Shown here: positions 31,228 to 43,820 of the stretch, one piece after another
Layout of the letters: each line of letters starts with the position of its first letter
Numbering within the stretch: position 1 is the stretch's first letter
Notes under the pieces: generated by a model
Told to the model about the DNA's origin: nothing
The model's database searches: none
What the model saw: the letters and a program-made list of their open reading frames with translations, nothing else
Source of the DNA: Rickettsiales bacterium
GTDB taxonomy: Bacteria > Pseudomonadota > Alphaproteobacteria > Rickettsiales > UBA3002
DNA: 64,000 nt
NCBI GenBank assembly: GCA_028281385.1
Contig: JANQJY010000049.1
Location: 1-64,000 of the forward strand
Reading direction: 5' to 3'
Program-made: the position numbers and the translations under genes

Positions 31228-31470
31228 ATGGATAAAAAGGAAAAGGAAGCGTTCATCCGGGCATTTATTGACACGCTGATAGAAGAGCGCAAGAAGCGTA
31301 ATTTGAGTCATGAAAAACTGGCGCAGAAAGCCGGACTGACTCGTCAAGCGATTGGAAGGCTGGAGAGTGATGTGAGTTCACCGACGCTGGTAACCTGTTA
31401 TAAACTGGCAAAAGCAATGGACCTTAAGCTGTCGGGTTTGATGCTGAAAATAGAAGAGAAACTGGGTTAG
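31228..31470 (+). CDS. XRE family helix-turn-helix protein
   Basis: EKLAQKAGLTRQAIGRLESDVSSPTLVTCYKLAKAM. Confidence 0.85.
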   Translation: MDKKEKEAFIRAFIDTLIEERKKRNLSHEKLAQKAGLTRQAIGRLESDVSSPTLVTCYKLAKAMDLKLSGLMLKIEEKLG

Positions 31471-31474
31471 CAAA

Positions 31475-31687
31475 ATAGATACAATAAAAAACGTTAAAAA
31501 ACGGCTTGGAGCAAATATCCGAAAGCTGCGAAAGCAAAGGGGATTTTCTCAGGAATCTTTCTCATTCGAGTGCGGGTTGCATCGTACTTATACCGGTGCG
31601 ATAGAACGTGGCGAACAGAATGTGTCGATCGAAAATATTGTCAAAATCGCCAATGCCCTTGACGTGGATATTGTCGAATTATTCTGA
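31475..31687 (+). CDS. Second XRE-like HTH ORF lacking a canonical start codon
   Basis: IDTIKNVKKRLGANIRKLRKQRGFSQESFSFECGLHRTYTGAIERGEQNVSIENIVKIANALDVDIVELF*; no in-frame ATG/GTG/TTG before the domain. Confidence 0.55.
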   Translation: MDTIKNVKKRLGANIRKLRKQRGFSQESFSFECGLHRTYTGAIERGEQNVSIENIVKIANALDVDIVELF

Positions 31688-31783
31688 TTCTTTCCGGAAA
31701 AGCCGGAAAAGAATGCATCTTTTTGTCCCATTTGCCTAATCATTAAAGTCCTTTCTTGAGTTTTTGTTTTGGCTTGCGTATAA

Positions 31784-32764
<981 letters not shown>

Positions 32765-32774
32765 GTGGAATGGT

Positions 32775-33950
32775 ATGAATATTCATGAATATCAGGCGAA
32801 GACGATTTTAAGCAAATACGGAGTAGCGGTCCCGCGCGGCGGGGTGGCCTTTACCCCGGCCGAAGCGGAGAAAGCGGCACAGGAACTGGGCGGCACCTTA
32901 TGGGTGGTCAAAGCGCAGATTCATGCGGGTGGCCGTGGTAAGGGCGGAGGTGTGAAGCTCGCCAAATCGCTCGATGAGGTGGGACAGCTTGCCAAGGAAA
33001 TGCTGGGCATGACGCTGGTGACGCACCAGACCGGACCGGAAGGAAAAGAGGTCAAACGCATCTATGTCGAGGAAGGCTCGGACATTGGCAAGGAACTTTA
33101 TTTGTCTGTGATTATCGACCGGGCAACCAGTCGCATTACTTTTATGGCGTCATCCGAAGGCGGCATGGATATTGAAGAGGTGGCGGCCAAAACGCCGGAA
33201 AAGATTATTACCACAACGATTGATCCGGCAACGGGTATTCAGCCGTTCCATGTGCGCGTGTTAGCGAAAGGGCTGGGTGTCGGCAAAGATCTGGCAAAAG
33301 ATTTCCATAATTTCGTGACAGGGCTTTATAAGGCGTTTGTCGACACCGATGCCTCGCAGATCGAAATCAATCCGCTGGTGATTACCAAGCAGAATCAGTT
33401 GCTGGCGCTTGATGCCAAATTCAATTTTGATGATAACGCGCTCTATCGCCATCCGGATATTATGGATATGCGTGATGAAGATGAAGAAGATCCGCTCGAA
33501 TTGAAAGCCGGAAAATTCGGTCTGTCTTACGTGAAGATGGACGGCAATATCGGTTGCATGGTCAACGGAGCCGGACTGGCGATGGCGACGATGGATATCA
33601 TCAAGCTCTATGGCGGTGAGCCGGCGAATTTCCTTGATGTCGGCGGTGGCGCCAATAAGGAGAAGGTGACAGAGGCTTTCAAGCTGATTCTGTCTGATCC
33701 GGCGGTGGAAGGCATCTTGGTCAATATTTTCGGTGGTATCATGCGCTGCGACATTATTGCCGAAGGCGTGATCGGTGCGGCAAAGGAAGTCAATCTGGCG
33801 ATTCCGCTAGTGGTGCGTCTGGCGGGCACCAATGTCGAGCTGGGCAAGAAGATGCTGGCAAATTCCGGCCTGTCGATCATCCCGGCGGATGATCTGGCAG
33901 ATGCCGCGGAAAAAATTGTTGGATCAGTGAAGAATAAGGAGGCAGCGTAA
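32775..33950 (+). CDS. sucC: Succinyl-CoA synthetase subunit beta
   Basis: [39 protein letters not shown]. Confidence 0.97.
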   Translation: MNIHEYQAKTILSKYGVAVPRGGVAFTPAEAEKAAQELGGTLWVVKAQIHAGGRGKGGGVKLAKSLDEVGQLAKEMLGMTLVTHQTGPEGKEVKRIYVEEGSDIGKELYLSVIIDRATSRITFMASSEGGMDIEEVAAKTPEKIITTTIDPATGIQPFHVRVLAKGLGVGKDLAKDFHNFVTGLYKAFVDTDASQIEINPLVITKQNQLLALDAKFNFDDNALYRHPDIMDMRDEDEEDPLELKAGKFGLSYVKMDGNIGCMVNGAGLAMATMDIIKLYGGEPANFLDVGGGANKEKVTEAFKLILSDPAVEGILVNIFGGIMRCDIIAEGVIGAAKEVNLAIPLVVRLAGTNVELGKKMLANSGLSIIPADDLADAAEKIVGSVKNKEAA

Positions 33951-34825
33951 TGGCGATCATGGTCACGAAAAAAACGAAAGTCGTCTGTCAGGGGTTTACT
34001 GGGCGAGAAGGCACCTATCATTCCGAACAGGCGATTGCTTACGGCACCAACATGGTCGGCGGCGTGACGCCGGGCAAGGGAGGAACGACGCATTTGGAAC
34101 TACCGGTTTTCGATACGGTGCATGAAGCCAGAGATAAAACCGGCGCCAATGCTTCCGTTATTTACGTGCCGCCGCCCTTTGCTGCCGATGCGATTCTGGA
34201 AGCTGTAGATGCTGAAATGGAGTTGGTGATTTGCATTACTGAAGGCATTCCCGTGCTCGATATGGTGAAGGTGAAACGTGCGCTGTCCAATTCCAAAACG
34301 CGTCTGGTCGGGCCGAACTGCCCGGGAGTGATTACGCCGGAGGAATGCAAGATTGGGATTATGCCGGGCCATATTCACAAAAAGGGGCGTATCGGCATTT
34401 TGTCACGTTCTGGTACATTAACTTATGAGGCGGTGGCACAAACCACAGCGGAGGGAATGGGGCAATCAACCTGTGTCGGTATCGGTGGTGATCCGGTCAA
34501 TGGCACGAATTTTACCGATGTGCTGGAAATGTTTCTGGCTGATGAAGAGACCGATGCGATTATTATGATCGGTGAGATCGGGGGCTCTGCCGAAGAGGAA
34601 GCGGCTGATTTCCTTAAATCCTCGAAAGTGAAAAAGCCGGTAGTCGGCTTTGTGGCCGGGCGCACTGCGCCTCCAGGGCGCCGTATGGGTCATGCCGGAG
34701 CGATTGTTTCCGGCGGCAAGGGCGGTGCGGAAGACAAGATCGAAGCCATGCGCTCTGCTGGAATCCATGTGGCGGATTCTCCGGCGGCGCTGGGCAAAAC
34801 CATGGCGGAAGCACTGGCGGCGTAG
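33950..34825 (+). CDS. sucD: Succinyl-CoA synthetase subunit alpha
   Basis: [54 protein letters not shown]. Confidence 0.97.
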   Translation: MAIMVTKKTKVVCQGFTGREGTYHSEQAIAYGTNMVGGVTPGKGGTTHLELPVFDTVHEARDKTGANASVIYVPPPFAADAILEAVDAEMELVICITEGIPVLDMVKVKRALSNSKTRLVGPNCPGVITPEECKIGIMPGHIHKKGRIGILSRSGTLTYEAVAQTTAEGMGQSTCVGIGGDPVNGTNFTDVLEMFLADEETDAIIMIGEIGGSAEEEAADFLKSSKVKKPVVGFVAGRTAPPGRRMGHAGAIVSGGKGGAEDKIEAMRSAGIHVADSPAALGKTMAEALAA

Positions 34826-34900
34826 CGATTTTACTTGGCTTTCGCCGAGAGCTCCGCTACACACGGTCAAAAGAAGAATATACAGGGACGGTTAGTCTTT

Positions 34901-37783
34901 ATGGCCAACGAAACGGAACAAACCTCGTATCTTTACGGCGCTAACAGCGTGTTCGTGGAAGAGTTGTTTCAGCGCTATCTAGCCAATCCTTCCTCGGTTG
35001 ACCCAAGCTGGCAGCGCTTTTTTTCCGATATGGACGGTAGTGCACAGGAAAAGGCCAGCTGGGCGAAAGAAATCAGTGCCGTTGTCGGTCAGCATGACGT
35101 TGAGGCGTTGGAAGCTTCTCAAAAAGCGGCGAATAAGGGTGTAGCACCTGTATCCGGCGTGACACAGGATAGTGTGCGTGCGCTGATGTTGATTCATGCG
35201 CATCGTGTGCGCGGGCATCTGATGGCCGAGCTGGACCCACTGCAACTGAAAGAAAAAGACCCGCATCCGGAACTGGATCCGGCCAATTACGGCTTTACCG
35301 AGGCCGATCTGGATAAGGAAATCTTCCTTGACGGGGTGTTGGGGCTTGAAAAAGCGACGTTACGCGAGATTATTCAGATCGTACGCCAGACCTATTGTCA
35401 TCATATTGGTGTAGAATTCATGCATATTCAGTATCCGGAACAGAAAAGCTGGATACAGGAACGCGTCGAAGGCATGAGAGGTCAGCCAACGTTGACGGAC
35501 AGAGAAAAGAAAAGCCTGTTGCATTGGTTGATCGAAGTAGAGGCATTTGAAGATTTTCTACAGGTAAAATATCCCGGTATGAAACGCTTTTCCATCCAGG
35601 GAGGAGATTCAACTATTCCCGGACTGGAGGTGATTTTAGAAGTTGCTTCAGATATCGGGGTGGAGGAGATTGTCATCGGCATGCCGCATCGCGGGCGCAT
35701 GAATGTGCTGACGACAATCATGGGCAAGCCTTATTCCGAATTACTGTCGATTTTCCACGGCAATCTCGATTTTCCGGAATCTGTCGGCAGTTCCGGGGAT
35801 GTGAAATATCATCTGGGCGCATCGCAGGATCGCACCATGCCCAACGGCAAGAACATGCATCTGTCGCTGACGGCCAACCCGTCACATCTCGAGGCAGTCA
35901 ATCCGGTGGTGTGTGGCAAGGTGCGTGCCAAGCAGGACCAGTTGGGAGATGAAACGAAATCAAAGGTCATGGGGTTGACGCTGCATGGCGATGCTGCTTT
36001 TGCCGGACAGGGCTCAGTGGCGGAAACGCTGGCGCTGAGCGAGTTGCGCGGGCATCGCACCGGTGGGACGGTGCATGTGATTGTCAATAATCAGATCGGT
36101 TTTACCACCAGTCCGCATTTCTCGCGTTTTACGCCCTACCCGTCTGATGTGGCGAAAATGGTGCAGGCGCCGATCTTTCACGTCAATGGCGATGATGTCG
36201 AAGCGGTGGCGACCTGTTGTCGCTTGGCGACGCAGTTCCGTCAACAGTTCAAACGCGATGTGGTGGTGGATATTTTTTGTTACCGTAAATATGGTCATAA
36301 TGAAGGCGATGAGCCGATGTTCACCCAGCCGAAAATGTATAAGGCCATCGCGAAACATGACTCTCCGGCACGTATTTATGCGAAAAAACTGATTGCGGAA
36401 GGATTGGTCAATCAGGCTCATGTCGATGCTGAATATAAAAAATTCAATGATCATTTTGAAGAAGCGTTTGGTGAAGGGGAGAATTTCATTCCCAATAAGG
36501 CCAACTGGCTAGAGGGCAAATGGTCAAGCATCAGCCGGCCGGAACAGGGAGTAAAGCCCGATGTCGATACTGGTGTTCCGTTGAAAAAGCTTAAGGAACT
36601 GGGCGATGCTATTACGGAAATTCCGCAGGGATTTACGGCAAATCGCAAACTGGTGCGCATTTTTAAAGCCAAGCGTGAGGCGATTCAGTCTGGCAAAGAG
36701 TTGGATTGGTCGGCGGCTGAGGGGCTGGCCTTTGCGTCTCTTTTGAAAGAAGGGTTTCCGGTGCGTCTTGCCGGGCAGGATTCCGAGCGCGGGACGTTCG
36801 CGCACCGCCATTCGGTGCTGACCGATCAGGAGACGGATGAGCGTTATACGCCGCTGAATCACCTTGGTGGTGAGCAGGCACACTATGAAGTCATCAACAG
36901 CGCCTTGTCGGAACTGGCGATTCTAGGATTTGAATATGGCTATTCGCTGGCCGAGCCCAATGCGCTGGTCATTTGGGAAGCGCAGTTTGGCGATTTTGCC
37001 AATGGCGCGCAGATGATCATTGATCAGTTTGTTTCTTCCGGTGAAATCAAATGGCTGCGTATGTCGGGACTGGTGATGCTGTTGCCGCATGGCTATGAAG
37101 GCCAGGGCCCCGAACATAGCTCGGCACGGCTGGAGCGCTTCCTGCAGCTGTGTGGAGAAGATAACATGCAAGTAGTCAATTGCACGACACCGGCCAATAT
37201 ATTTCATGTGTTGCGCCGTCAGCTATGCCGTAATTTCCGCAAACCGCTGATTGTCATGACGCCGAAGTCGCTGCTGCGCCACCGTTTATGCAAATCTGAT
37301 CTGAAGGAACTTGGACCGAAAACCAGTTTCAAACGCGTGATTCCGGAGATAGATAAACTGGAAGCGGATGACAAGATCAAACGCGTGATTCTGACCAGCG
37401 GAAAGGTCTATTATGATCTACTCGAAGCGCGCCGTGAGAAAAAAATGAAAGATATCGCGATTGTACGGTTGGAGCAATATTATCCATTCCCGGAAGCGGA
37501 AATAAAAGAACAGCTGAAGCGCTATAAAAATGCGGAAGTGGTGTGGGTGCAGGAAGAACCGAAAAATATGGGCGCGTGGAGTTTTGTACGTTCCTACATC
37601 GAAGTCATTATGGACGAGCTGGGCCGCGGACAGGAGCGTATTCATTATGTCGGACGGGTGAATGCAGCATCTCCGGCGGCAGGTTACCTGAGAATTCATG
37701 AAAAAGAACAGAAAGATGTGGTTAATAATGCGCTGGCGTTCAGGAAACAAAGAGCGAAGCAGCCAAAAAGAAAAGCCTCTTAG
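34901..37783 (+). CDS. sucA: 2-oxoglutarate dehydrogenase E1 component
   Basis: SLYGANSVFVEELF-like start, GMPHRGRMNVLTTIMGKPY, YRKYGHNEGDEPMFTQPKMY; ATG at 34901 (MANETEQTSYLYG). Confidence 0.96.
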   Translation: MANETEQTSYLYGANSVFVEELFQRYLANPSSVDPSWQRFFSDMDGSAQEKASWAKEISAVVGQHDVEALEASQKAANKGVAPVSGVTQDSVRALMLIHAHRVRGHLMAELDPLQLKEKDPHPELDPANYGFTEADLDKEIFLDGVLGLEKATLREIIQIVRQTYCHHIGVEFMHIQYPEQKSWIQERVEGMRGQPTLTDREKKSLLHWLIEVEAFEDFLQVKYPGMKRFSIQGGDSTIPGLEVILEVASDIGVEEIVIGMPHRGRMNVLTTIMGKPYSELLSIFHGNLDFPESVGSSGDVKYHLGASQDRTMPNGKNMHLSLTANPSHLEAVNPVVCGKVRAKQDQLGDETKSKVMGLTLHGDAAFAGQGSVAETLALSELRGHRTGGTVHVIVNNQIGFTTSPHFSRFTPYPSDVAKMVQAPIFHVNGDDVEAVATCCRLATQFRQQFKRDVVVDIFCYRKYGHNEGDEPMFTQPKMYKAIAKHDSPARIYAKKLIAEGLVNQAHVDAEYKKFNDHFEEAFGEGENFIPNKANWLEGKWSSISRPEQGVKPDVDTGVPLKKLKELGDAITEIPQGFTANRKLVRIFKAKREAIQSGKELDWSAAEGLAFASLLKEGFPVRLAGQDSERGTFAHRHSVLTDQETDERYTPLNHLGGEQAHYEVINSALSELAILGFEYGYSLAEPNALVIWEAQFGDFANGAQMIIDQFVSSGEIKWLRMSGLVMLLPHGYEGQGPEHSSARLERFLQLCGEDNMQVVNCTTPANIFHVLRRQLCRNFRKPLIVMTPKSLLRHRLCKSDLKELGPKTSFKRVIPEIDKLEADDKIKRVILTSGKVYYDLLEARREKKMKDIAIVRLEQYYPFPEAEIKEQLKRYKNAEVVWVQEEPKNMGAWSFVRSYIEVIMDELGRGQERIHYVGRVNAASPAAGYLRIHEKEQKDVVNNALAFRKQRAKQPKRKAS

Positions 37784-37801
37784 CACGACAGGAGAAGAGT
37801 T

Positions 37802-38986
37802 ATGTCAGGAGAGATTATTGTTCCATCATTAGGTGAATCGGTCAGTGAAGCGACGGTTGCCAAATGGTTCAAACAGCCCGGCGATTCGGTGGACAAGGAT
37901 GAACCGATTGTCGAGTTGGAAACGGACAAAGTAACGTTGGAAGTCAATGCGCCGGAAGCGGGAGCGTTGAAGGAAATCGCCGTTAAGGTGGATGAGACGG
38001 TGGAAGTCGGTGCTGTATTGGGTAAGATTGATGTCGGAGCATCCGGCAAGGCATCGGCAGCTAAGAAAGCTTCTAAGCCTGAGAAAGCGACTTCGTCAGC
38101 GCCAGTTCCGCAACCGGCCAGCGGTAAACAGCCCGGCCCGGCAGCGGCGAAGTTACTGGCAGAGAACTCCAAGCTCAACCCTGCAACGATTCCGGCGACC
38201 GGCAAGGATGGACGCCTGACCAAGGGAGATGTGCTCAAAGCTATCGAAGGTGGTGATGGCATGGCAACGGTGCCGGCGGCTGGTCCGCGTGAAGAGCGGG
38301 TAAAAATGTCCAAACTGCGTCAGGTGATAGCCAAGCGCCTGAAGGAATCACAAAATACTGCGGCGATTCTCACCACCTTCAATGAAATCGACATGTCGAA
38401 CGTCATGGCGCTGCGTAAAGAGTATAAAGAAGATTTTGAGAAAAAGCACGGCGTACGGCTGGGCTTCATGGGCTTTTTTGTCAAGGCGGCTGTTAATGCG
38501 CTTAAGCAGATTCCCGAGGTGAACGCCTCGATTGAAGGCGATGAAATCATCTACAAGAATTATTACGATATCGGTGTCGCGGTGGGAACGCCCCAAGGGT
38601 TGGTCGTGCCGGTGATCCGTGATTGTGACCGCAAATCGCTGGCTGAGATTGAAAATGAGATTACCGAAAAAGCCATGAAGGCTCGCGAAGGCAGTTTGTC
38701 GATGGAAGAGCTGACCGGCGGATCATTTACTGTTTCGAATGGTGGGGTCTATGGTTCGCTCATGTCCACACCAATCATCAACCCGCCGCAATCGGGTATT
38801 CTCGGTATGCATAAGACCGAACAACGCCCGATCGTACTGCCGTCCGGCGAAATTGCCGCACGGCCAATGATGTATGTCGCGCTGTCTTACGATCACCGAA
38901 TTATTGACGGGCGTGAGTCGGTGACTTTCCTCGTCAAGGTCAAGGAAGCGATTGAAGATCCACGGCGTTTGTTGCTGGGACTGTAA
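37802..38986 (+). CDS. sucB: Dihydrolipoyl succinyltransferase (E2)
   Basis: Lipoyl [12 protein letters not shown]3-binding and catalytic [13 protein letters not shown]. Confidence 0.95.
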   Translation: MSGEIIVPSLGESVSEATVAKWFKQPGDSVDKDEPIVELETDKVTLEVNAPEAGALKEIAVKVDETVEVGAVLGKIDVGASGKASAAKKASKPEKATSSAPVPQPASGKQPGPAAAKLLAENSKLNPATIPATGKDGRLTKGDVLKAIEGGDGMATVPAAGPREERVKMSKLRQVIAKRLKESQNTAAILTTFNEIDMSNVMALRKEYKEDFEKKHGVRLGFMGFFVKAAVNALKQIPEVNASIEGDEIIYKNYYDIGVAVGTPQGLVVPVIRDCDRKSLAEIENEITEKAMKAREGSLSMEELTGGSFTVSNGGVYGSLMSTPIINPPQSGILGMHKTEQRPIVLPSGEIAARPMMYVALSYDHRIIDGRESVTFLVKVKEAIEDPRRLLLGL

Positions 38987-39001
38987 TATAAGGGGATCAA
39001 T

Positions 39002-40384
39002 ATGGATTATGATCTGATTGTCATTGGCGGCGGGCCGGGCGGTTATGTCGGAGCGATTCGTGCGGCGCAGCTGGGTATGAAAGTCGCCTGTGTGGAAAAA
39101 CGCGGCGCACTGGGCGGTACCTGTTTGAATGTCGGTTGTATCCCTTCCAAGGCCCTGCTGGAATCGTCGCATCATTATGAGGCGGCGAATCATGAGTTCG
39201 GGCAGCACGGCATTGAGGTGACGACCAAACTCAATCTCAAGCAGATGATGAAAAATAAGGATGAGATTGTGAAAGGACTCACCGGCGGCATCGAAATGCT
39301 GTTTCAGAAAAACAAGGTGGAATATGTCAAAGGCCATGGCACGATTACTGGTGCGAACGAAGTGACGGTCGGGAAAAAGAAACTCTCGACCAAACATATT
39401 ATGATCGCCACCGGCTCGGATGTGATGCCGCTGCCGGGCGTGAAGATTGATGAAAAGCAGATAGTCTCTTCCACTGGTGCGCTGGAGCTGAGCAAAGTGC
39501 CCAAACATCTGATCATGATCGGCGGTGGTGTCATCGGGCTGGAGCTTGGTTCGGTCTGGCGGCGTCTGGGCGCGAAAGTCACCGTGATTGAATTTATGGA
39601 CCGTATCACCCCGGGAATGGATGCAGGACTGACCAAAGAATTCCATAAGCTGCTTGAGAAACAGGGATTTGAATTCAAACTCAGCACCAAGGTTACCGGT
39701 GCAAAAAAAGATGCCAAAGGCGTCACCCTGACGATGGAACCTGCCAGCGGCGGCAAAAGGGAAACGATGAAGGCCGATGTGGTGCTGGTCTCGATCGGAC
39801 GCAGGCCGTATACGGATAAGCTGGGGCTGGATAAGGTCGGGATTGAGACCGATAAGCGCGGCTTTATTCCGGTCAATGAGCAGTGGCAGACCTCGGTGCC
39901 GGGTATTTACGCCATCGGCGATGTGATTGTCGGGCCGATGCTGGCGCATAAGGCCGAAGAAGAAGGCGTGGCCGTTGCCGAGATACTCGCCGGACAGCAT
40001 GGCCATGTGAATTACAATGTTATTCCGAGTGTGATCTATACCTGGCCGGAGGTGGCGTCCGTCGGGCAGACCGAGGAACAACTGAAAGAGGCCGGTATCG
40101 ATTACAAGGCCGGAAAATTTAGTTTCATGGCGAATTCACGCGCACGTGCAACGTTGCAGACGGATGGTTTTGTGAAAATTCTGTCCGATAAAATCACCGA
40201 TCAGGTGCTGGGTGTGCATATTATCGGTCCGCAGGCCGGCGATCTGATCCATGAATGCTGCGTTGCGATGGAGTTTGGCGCCAGCGCCGAGGATATTGCG
40301 CGCACCTGTCATGCCCATCCGACCCTGAGCGAGGCGGTCAAAGAGGCGGCGCTGGCCGTCGATAAACGCCAGATTCACAGTTGA
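39002..40384 (+). CDS. lpd: Dihydrolipoyl dehydrogenase (E3)
   Basis: [48 protein letters not shown]. Confidence 0.96.
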   Translation: MDYDLIVIGGGPGGYVGAIRAAQLGMKVACVEKRGALGGTCLNVGCIPSKALLESSHHYEAANHEFGQHGIEVTTKLNLKQMMKNKDEIVKGLTGGIEMLFQKNKVEYVKGHGTITGANEVTVGKKKLSTKHIMIATGSDVMPLPGVKIDEKQIVSSTGALELSKVPKHLIMIGGGVIGLELGSVWRRLGAKVTVIEFMDRITPGMDAGLTKEFHKLLEKQGFEFKLSTKVTGAKKDAKGVTLTMEPASGGKRETMKADVVLVSIGRRPYTDKLGLDKVGIETDKRGFIPVNEQWQTSVPGIYAIGDVIVGPMLAHKAEEEGVAVAEILAGQHGHVNYNVIPSVIYTWPEVASVGQTEEQLKEAGIDYKAGKFSFMANSRARATLQTDGFVKILSDKITDQVLGVHIIGPQAGDLIHECCVAMEFGASAEDIARTCHAHPTLSEAVKEAALAVDKRQIHS

Positions 40385-40460
40385 CGGGTTCGAGTTAAGG
40401 CGCATCGCGCCTTTACGAACCCGTCATCCTCGGGCGAACGCAGTGAGGCCCGGGAATCTT
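40383..40460. repeat. Intergenic palindromic element downstream of lpd
   Basis: GACGGGTTCG(40383-40392)/CGAACCCGTC(40416-40425) with inner AAGGCGC/GCGCCTT, then GTCATCCTCGGGCGAACGCAGTGAGGCCCGGGAATC. Confidence 0.7.
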
Positions 40461-40482
40461 GTGCCACTTGCCGGAACATTTA

Positions 40483-41274
40483 TTAGAATCCGCCATTGAA
40501 GAAAATCGGGCACGCTCTAGCGTTTAAGTCCAAATTATAAAGTGACGTGACAGGGTCATTTGTGGTGGTGCAGTCGGGCGCAAGGATCCATCCCTGCTTT
40601 GGCGCGGTGACCTTGCCGGTGGCCGGATTGCCGTCATCAAGCTTGCTATCGATATTCCACGCTTCCTGAGGGGTTAAAATGTCCCGTACCGGCTCCGGGG
40701 GGCTATCGAAATCGCGGGTCAGTTCTATCAGGTGCCACTCACCCAGTGTGAACCAGCCAGGATGAGCGACCGTCATGTTTAACCAGGCGACATTAAAATG
40801 GGTATTTGCCAGTTTGCCGGCCAGTGCATTTTCACCGCCAATACGATTGTTATTGCCAGAGATTACGTGTGTGCCGGTATAGCTGCCTTCCACCAGCCCG
40901 GCATTGGCTAGATGCTGCCACAACCGGCCCCGTTCGTGGGGTCCGGTACCGGTGTATCCTTTGTGGATATCGCCATCTCCGTTGCCGTTGCAGGTTGGCT
41001 TGCCGGAGGATTCGCTTAAATAGCAGGTATCGTCATTCCCGGTGGTGCCTGCCTCAATACCCCAGAAATCGGTGGCATTGGGCATATCGCCGGGCAGGGC
41101 GAGATATCTATCGCGGAAGGTATGAATAGCAGTTTGGATTTGGGTAAGCTGGGTCGTCACACTACGTAATTCGGCAGCGCGTATGAGGTTTTGTCCTGTC
41201 AGAATGCCGCCTGTGAGCAGTCCCAGGATGACGAGCACAATGCTTAGCTCGACCAGTGAAAATCCATGATGCAT
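40483..41274 (-). CDS. Prepilin-type N-terminal cleavage/methylation domain protein (pilin-like)
   Basis: GFSLVELSIVLVILGLLTGGILTGQNLIRAAELRSV. Confidence 0.9.
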   Translation of the reverse strand: MHHGFSLVELSIVLVILGLLTGGILTGQNLIRAAELRSVTTQLTQIQTAIHTFRDRYLALPGDMPNATDFWGIEAGTTGNDDTCYLSESSGKPTCNGNGDGDIHKGYTGTGPHERGRLWQHLANAGLVEGSYTGTHVISGNNNRIGGENALAGKLANTHFNVAWLNMTVAHPGWFTLGEWHLIELTRDFDSPPEPVRDILTPQEAWNIDSKLDDGNPATGKVTAPKQGWILAPDCTTTNDPVTSLYNLDLNARACPIFFNGGF

Positions 41275-41298
41275 GGTAAAACCCTCCTCGATAAATGG

Positions 41299-41478
41299 TG
41301 ATCGGGGAGTTCGAAAAACCCACTATAGGAAGGTTCCCGCTGGTCTTTAGGGCAAGCCTTGGACATGCACCAACGGCTCCCCGACCATACGAACAGTCGA
41401 GGAGTACGGATAACGGTGTACTAACCGCCTATAATGAGAGGTTTCGACGCCCCAAAATGACTCTTGTCATTTCAGGGG
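41299..41478 (-). ncRNA. Structured 5' leader candidate of the pilin-like gene
   Basis: Minus strand: long-range stem GGTCGGGGAG (41377-41386) / CTCCCCGATC (41300-41309); upstream hairpin CCCCTGAAATGAC/GTCATTTTGGGG (41450-41478). Confidence 0.45.
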
Positions 41479-41799
41479 AAAGTGTAGCAAAAAAATGTAG
41501 ACGATACAAGCAGCCTTACGGTTGAAGAGGCAGGTTTGTTACTGCAGTAAACGACGGGTAGTGAGCAGAATACTGTTTCCAGGCTTTTTCATGCTTGTTG
41601 CATTGCGTCATAGTCTCGCGTTGCGAATTCGCGCCGCACCTAATCTAAGCTATTGTCTTATATATAAAAGAATGTTGCTGCATCTGCGAGGTGCAATTGC
41701 AGCATGCGCATGTTGCGCTGCCGTAAAAATGCCAGCTTTTACAAGGGCCTGCACCGGCTGCATGGTATAATGAGAGGGTAACAACAAAGGAGACTTGTT

Positions 41800-42006
41800 A
41801 TGAAACTTTTTCACATTATGAGCTTACTGCTGGTGTTGATCGGCGGTATTAACTGGGGCCTGGTGGGTCTGGTGGACCTTAACCTTGTTGGCACCATGTT
41901 TGGCGACGGTATTTTGACGACCATCGTTTATCTGTTGGTCACCATATCGACGCTGTATCATGTATTCCCAATGATAATCAATCACTTCTCGGATACGGTA
42001 TCCTAG
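41800..42006 (+). CDS. DUF378 family small membrane protein
   Basis: MSLLLVLIGGINWGLVGLVDLNLVGTMFG. Confidence 0.85.
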   Translation: MKLFHIMSLLLVLIGGINWGLVGLVDLNLVGTMFGDGILTTIVYLLVTISTLYHVFPMIINHFSDTVS

Positions 42007-42020
42007 AAGAACAACTTTGA

Positions 42021-42047
42021 AAGCCTCCGATTCGGAGGCTTTTTTTT
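42021..42047. terminator. Rho-independent terminator
   Basis: AAGCCTCCGATTCGGAGGCTTTTTTTT. Confidence 0.85.
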
Positions 42048-42059
42048 GGCGTCAATATA

Positions 42060-43289
42060 TCACGCCGCGTCTTTCAGGCCCATTTCCTTACGCAGCGCAT
42101 CATCGATCTTGTCCATAAAGGCTTCGGTGTTAAGCCAGGGTTGATTATTGCCGACCAGCAGCGCCAGATCCTTGGTCATATGGCCAGCTTCCACCGTCCC
42201 GATAATCGCTTTTTCAAGTATGTTGGCAAAAGCCACGACATCTTCGGTGTTGTCAAACTGACCACGATAGCGCAGCCCCTGTGTCCAGGCGAAAATGGAT
42301 GCGATGGGGTTGGTCGAGGTTTCGTTCCCTTTTTGATGCTCGCGGTAATGGCGCGTCACCGTACCATGTGCGGCCTCGGTCTCGACCGTATGGCCATCCG
42401 GCGTAAGCAGGACGGAGGTCATCAGCCCCAGCGAGCCAAAGCCTTGTGCCACGACATCGGATTGCACGTCACCATCATAATTCTTACAGGCCCAGACAAA
42501 TCCACCCTTGGATTTAATCGCATAGGCGACCAGATCATCGATCAGCCGGTGTTCGTAATAGAGTCCTTTCGCGTCAAATTGCTCCTTGAATTCGTCGTCG
42601 AATATGCGCTGAAACGTATCTTTAAACTTTCCGTCATATTGTTTCATGATGGTATTTTTAGTCGATAAGAAGACCGGGTAATTCTCCTTCAGCCCGTAAT
42701 TGAAGCAGGCGCGGGCGAATCCTTCGATTGATTCGACAAGATTATACATGCCCATTGCCACACCCTCGCCCGGAAAGTCATAAATTTTCTGAGTAATGGA
42801 CGCCGAGCCGTCCTTGGGAGTGAAGGTAAAGGTCAGCGTACCCGGTTTGTCGATGACCATATCCGTTGCACGGTACTGATCACCAAAGGCATGACGACCA
42901 ACGATAATCGGCTTTTCCCAGCCCGGCACGTAACGCGGAATATTGCCGATGATAATAGGCGCGCGGAAAATCGTGCCGCCGAGGATATTGCGGATTGTCC
43001 CATTGGGGGATTTCCACATTTTTTTCAGTTTGAATTCCTCTACCCGTGCCTCGTCAGGTGTAATCGTTGCGCATTTAATACCGACGCCATATGTCTGAAT
43101 CGCATGAGCAGCATCGATGGTGATCTGGTCATCTGTTGCGTCACGTTTTTGAATCGACAGGTCGTAATATTTCAGGTCAATGTCGAGATAAGGCAGGATA
43201 AGCTTGTCTTTGATCATCTGCCAGATGATGCGCGTCATCTCGTCACCATCCAGTTCAACGACCGGAGTTTTTACCTCTATTTTTGTCAT
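42060..43289 (-). CDS. icd: NADP-dependent isocitrate dehydrogenase
   Basis: [34 protein letters not shown], eukaryote-like IDH family. Confidence 0.96.
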   Translation of the reverse strand: MTKIEVKTPVVELDGDEMTRIIWQMIKDKLILPYLDIDLKYYDLSIQKRDATDDQITIDAAHAIQTYGVGIKCATITPDEARVEEFKLKKMWKSPNGTIRNILGGTIFRAPIIIGNIPRYVPGWEKPIIVGRHAFGDQYRATDMVIDKPGTLTFTFTPKDGSASITQKIYDFPGEGVAMGMYNLVESIEGFARACFNYGLKENYPVFLSTKNTIMKQYDGKFKDTFQRIFDDEFKEQFDAKGLYYEHRLIDDLVAYAIKSKGGFVWACKNYDGDVQSDVVAQGFGSLGLMTSVLLTPDGHTVETEAAHGTVTRHYREHQKGNETSTNPIASIFAWTQGLRYRGQFDNTEDVVAFANILEKAIIGTVEAGHMTKDLALLVGNNQPWLNTEAFMDKIDDALRKEMGLKDAA

Positions 43290-43393
43290 GAATGCTCCTG
43301 CAGTGAATCACTATTCATTATGCCGGAGAAAGAGAAAAAAAGCCAGCGTAACTCAAGTAAAACTGCGGGATTAGTCGTGCAGTGCAACATAAA

Positions 43394-43421
43394 AAAACCT
43401 GCTTAAAAAAAGCAGGTTTTT
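43394..43421. terminator. Bidirectional intrinsic terminator
   Basis: AAAACCTGCTTAAAAAAAGCAGGTTTTT. Confidence 0.8.
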
Positions 43422-43432
43422 ACATAAAATGC

Positions 43433-43648
43433 TTACGCGGCAGTATCGATCAACTGAATATTGGCAGCGGCTTCTTTGCCACGGCTTTCTTCAATCTCGT
43501 AGCTGACCTTCTGGCCTTCATCTAGCTGTGCAAGGCCAGACTTTTCAATCGCGCTGATATGAACGAATACATCGCTCTGGCCCTCATCGGGGGTGATAAA
43601 TCCATATCCCTTGGTCGGGTTGAACCATTTGACGGTACCTGTTGCCAT
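43433..43648 (-). CDS. cspA: Cold shock protein
   Basis: [34 protein letters not shown]. Confidence 0.95.
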   Translation of the reverse strand: MATGTVKWFNPTKGYGFITPDEGQSDVFVHISAIEKSGLAQLDEGQKVSYEIEESRGKEAAANIQLIDTAA

Positions 43649-43820
43649 TATTAACTCTCCTGGCGTTAGTCTAAAATCTACACTCATACTATCTGGAAGA
43701 TTTTTCTCCTCACAAAAAGCATAAATGCAATGTGGAAGGGTTTTGTAGGTCAGCCGGGCGAAAAAAGCAAATAATTAATTTTGTTGCGATTGAATAGCCG
43801 ATAGATAAGAGTTTGTTCAT

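Noticed and set aside
38723-40081. 452-aa minus-strand ORF antisense to sucB/lpd
   Set aside because: Fully overlaps strongly supported sucB and lpd; composition is that of an antisense shadow ORF.
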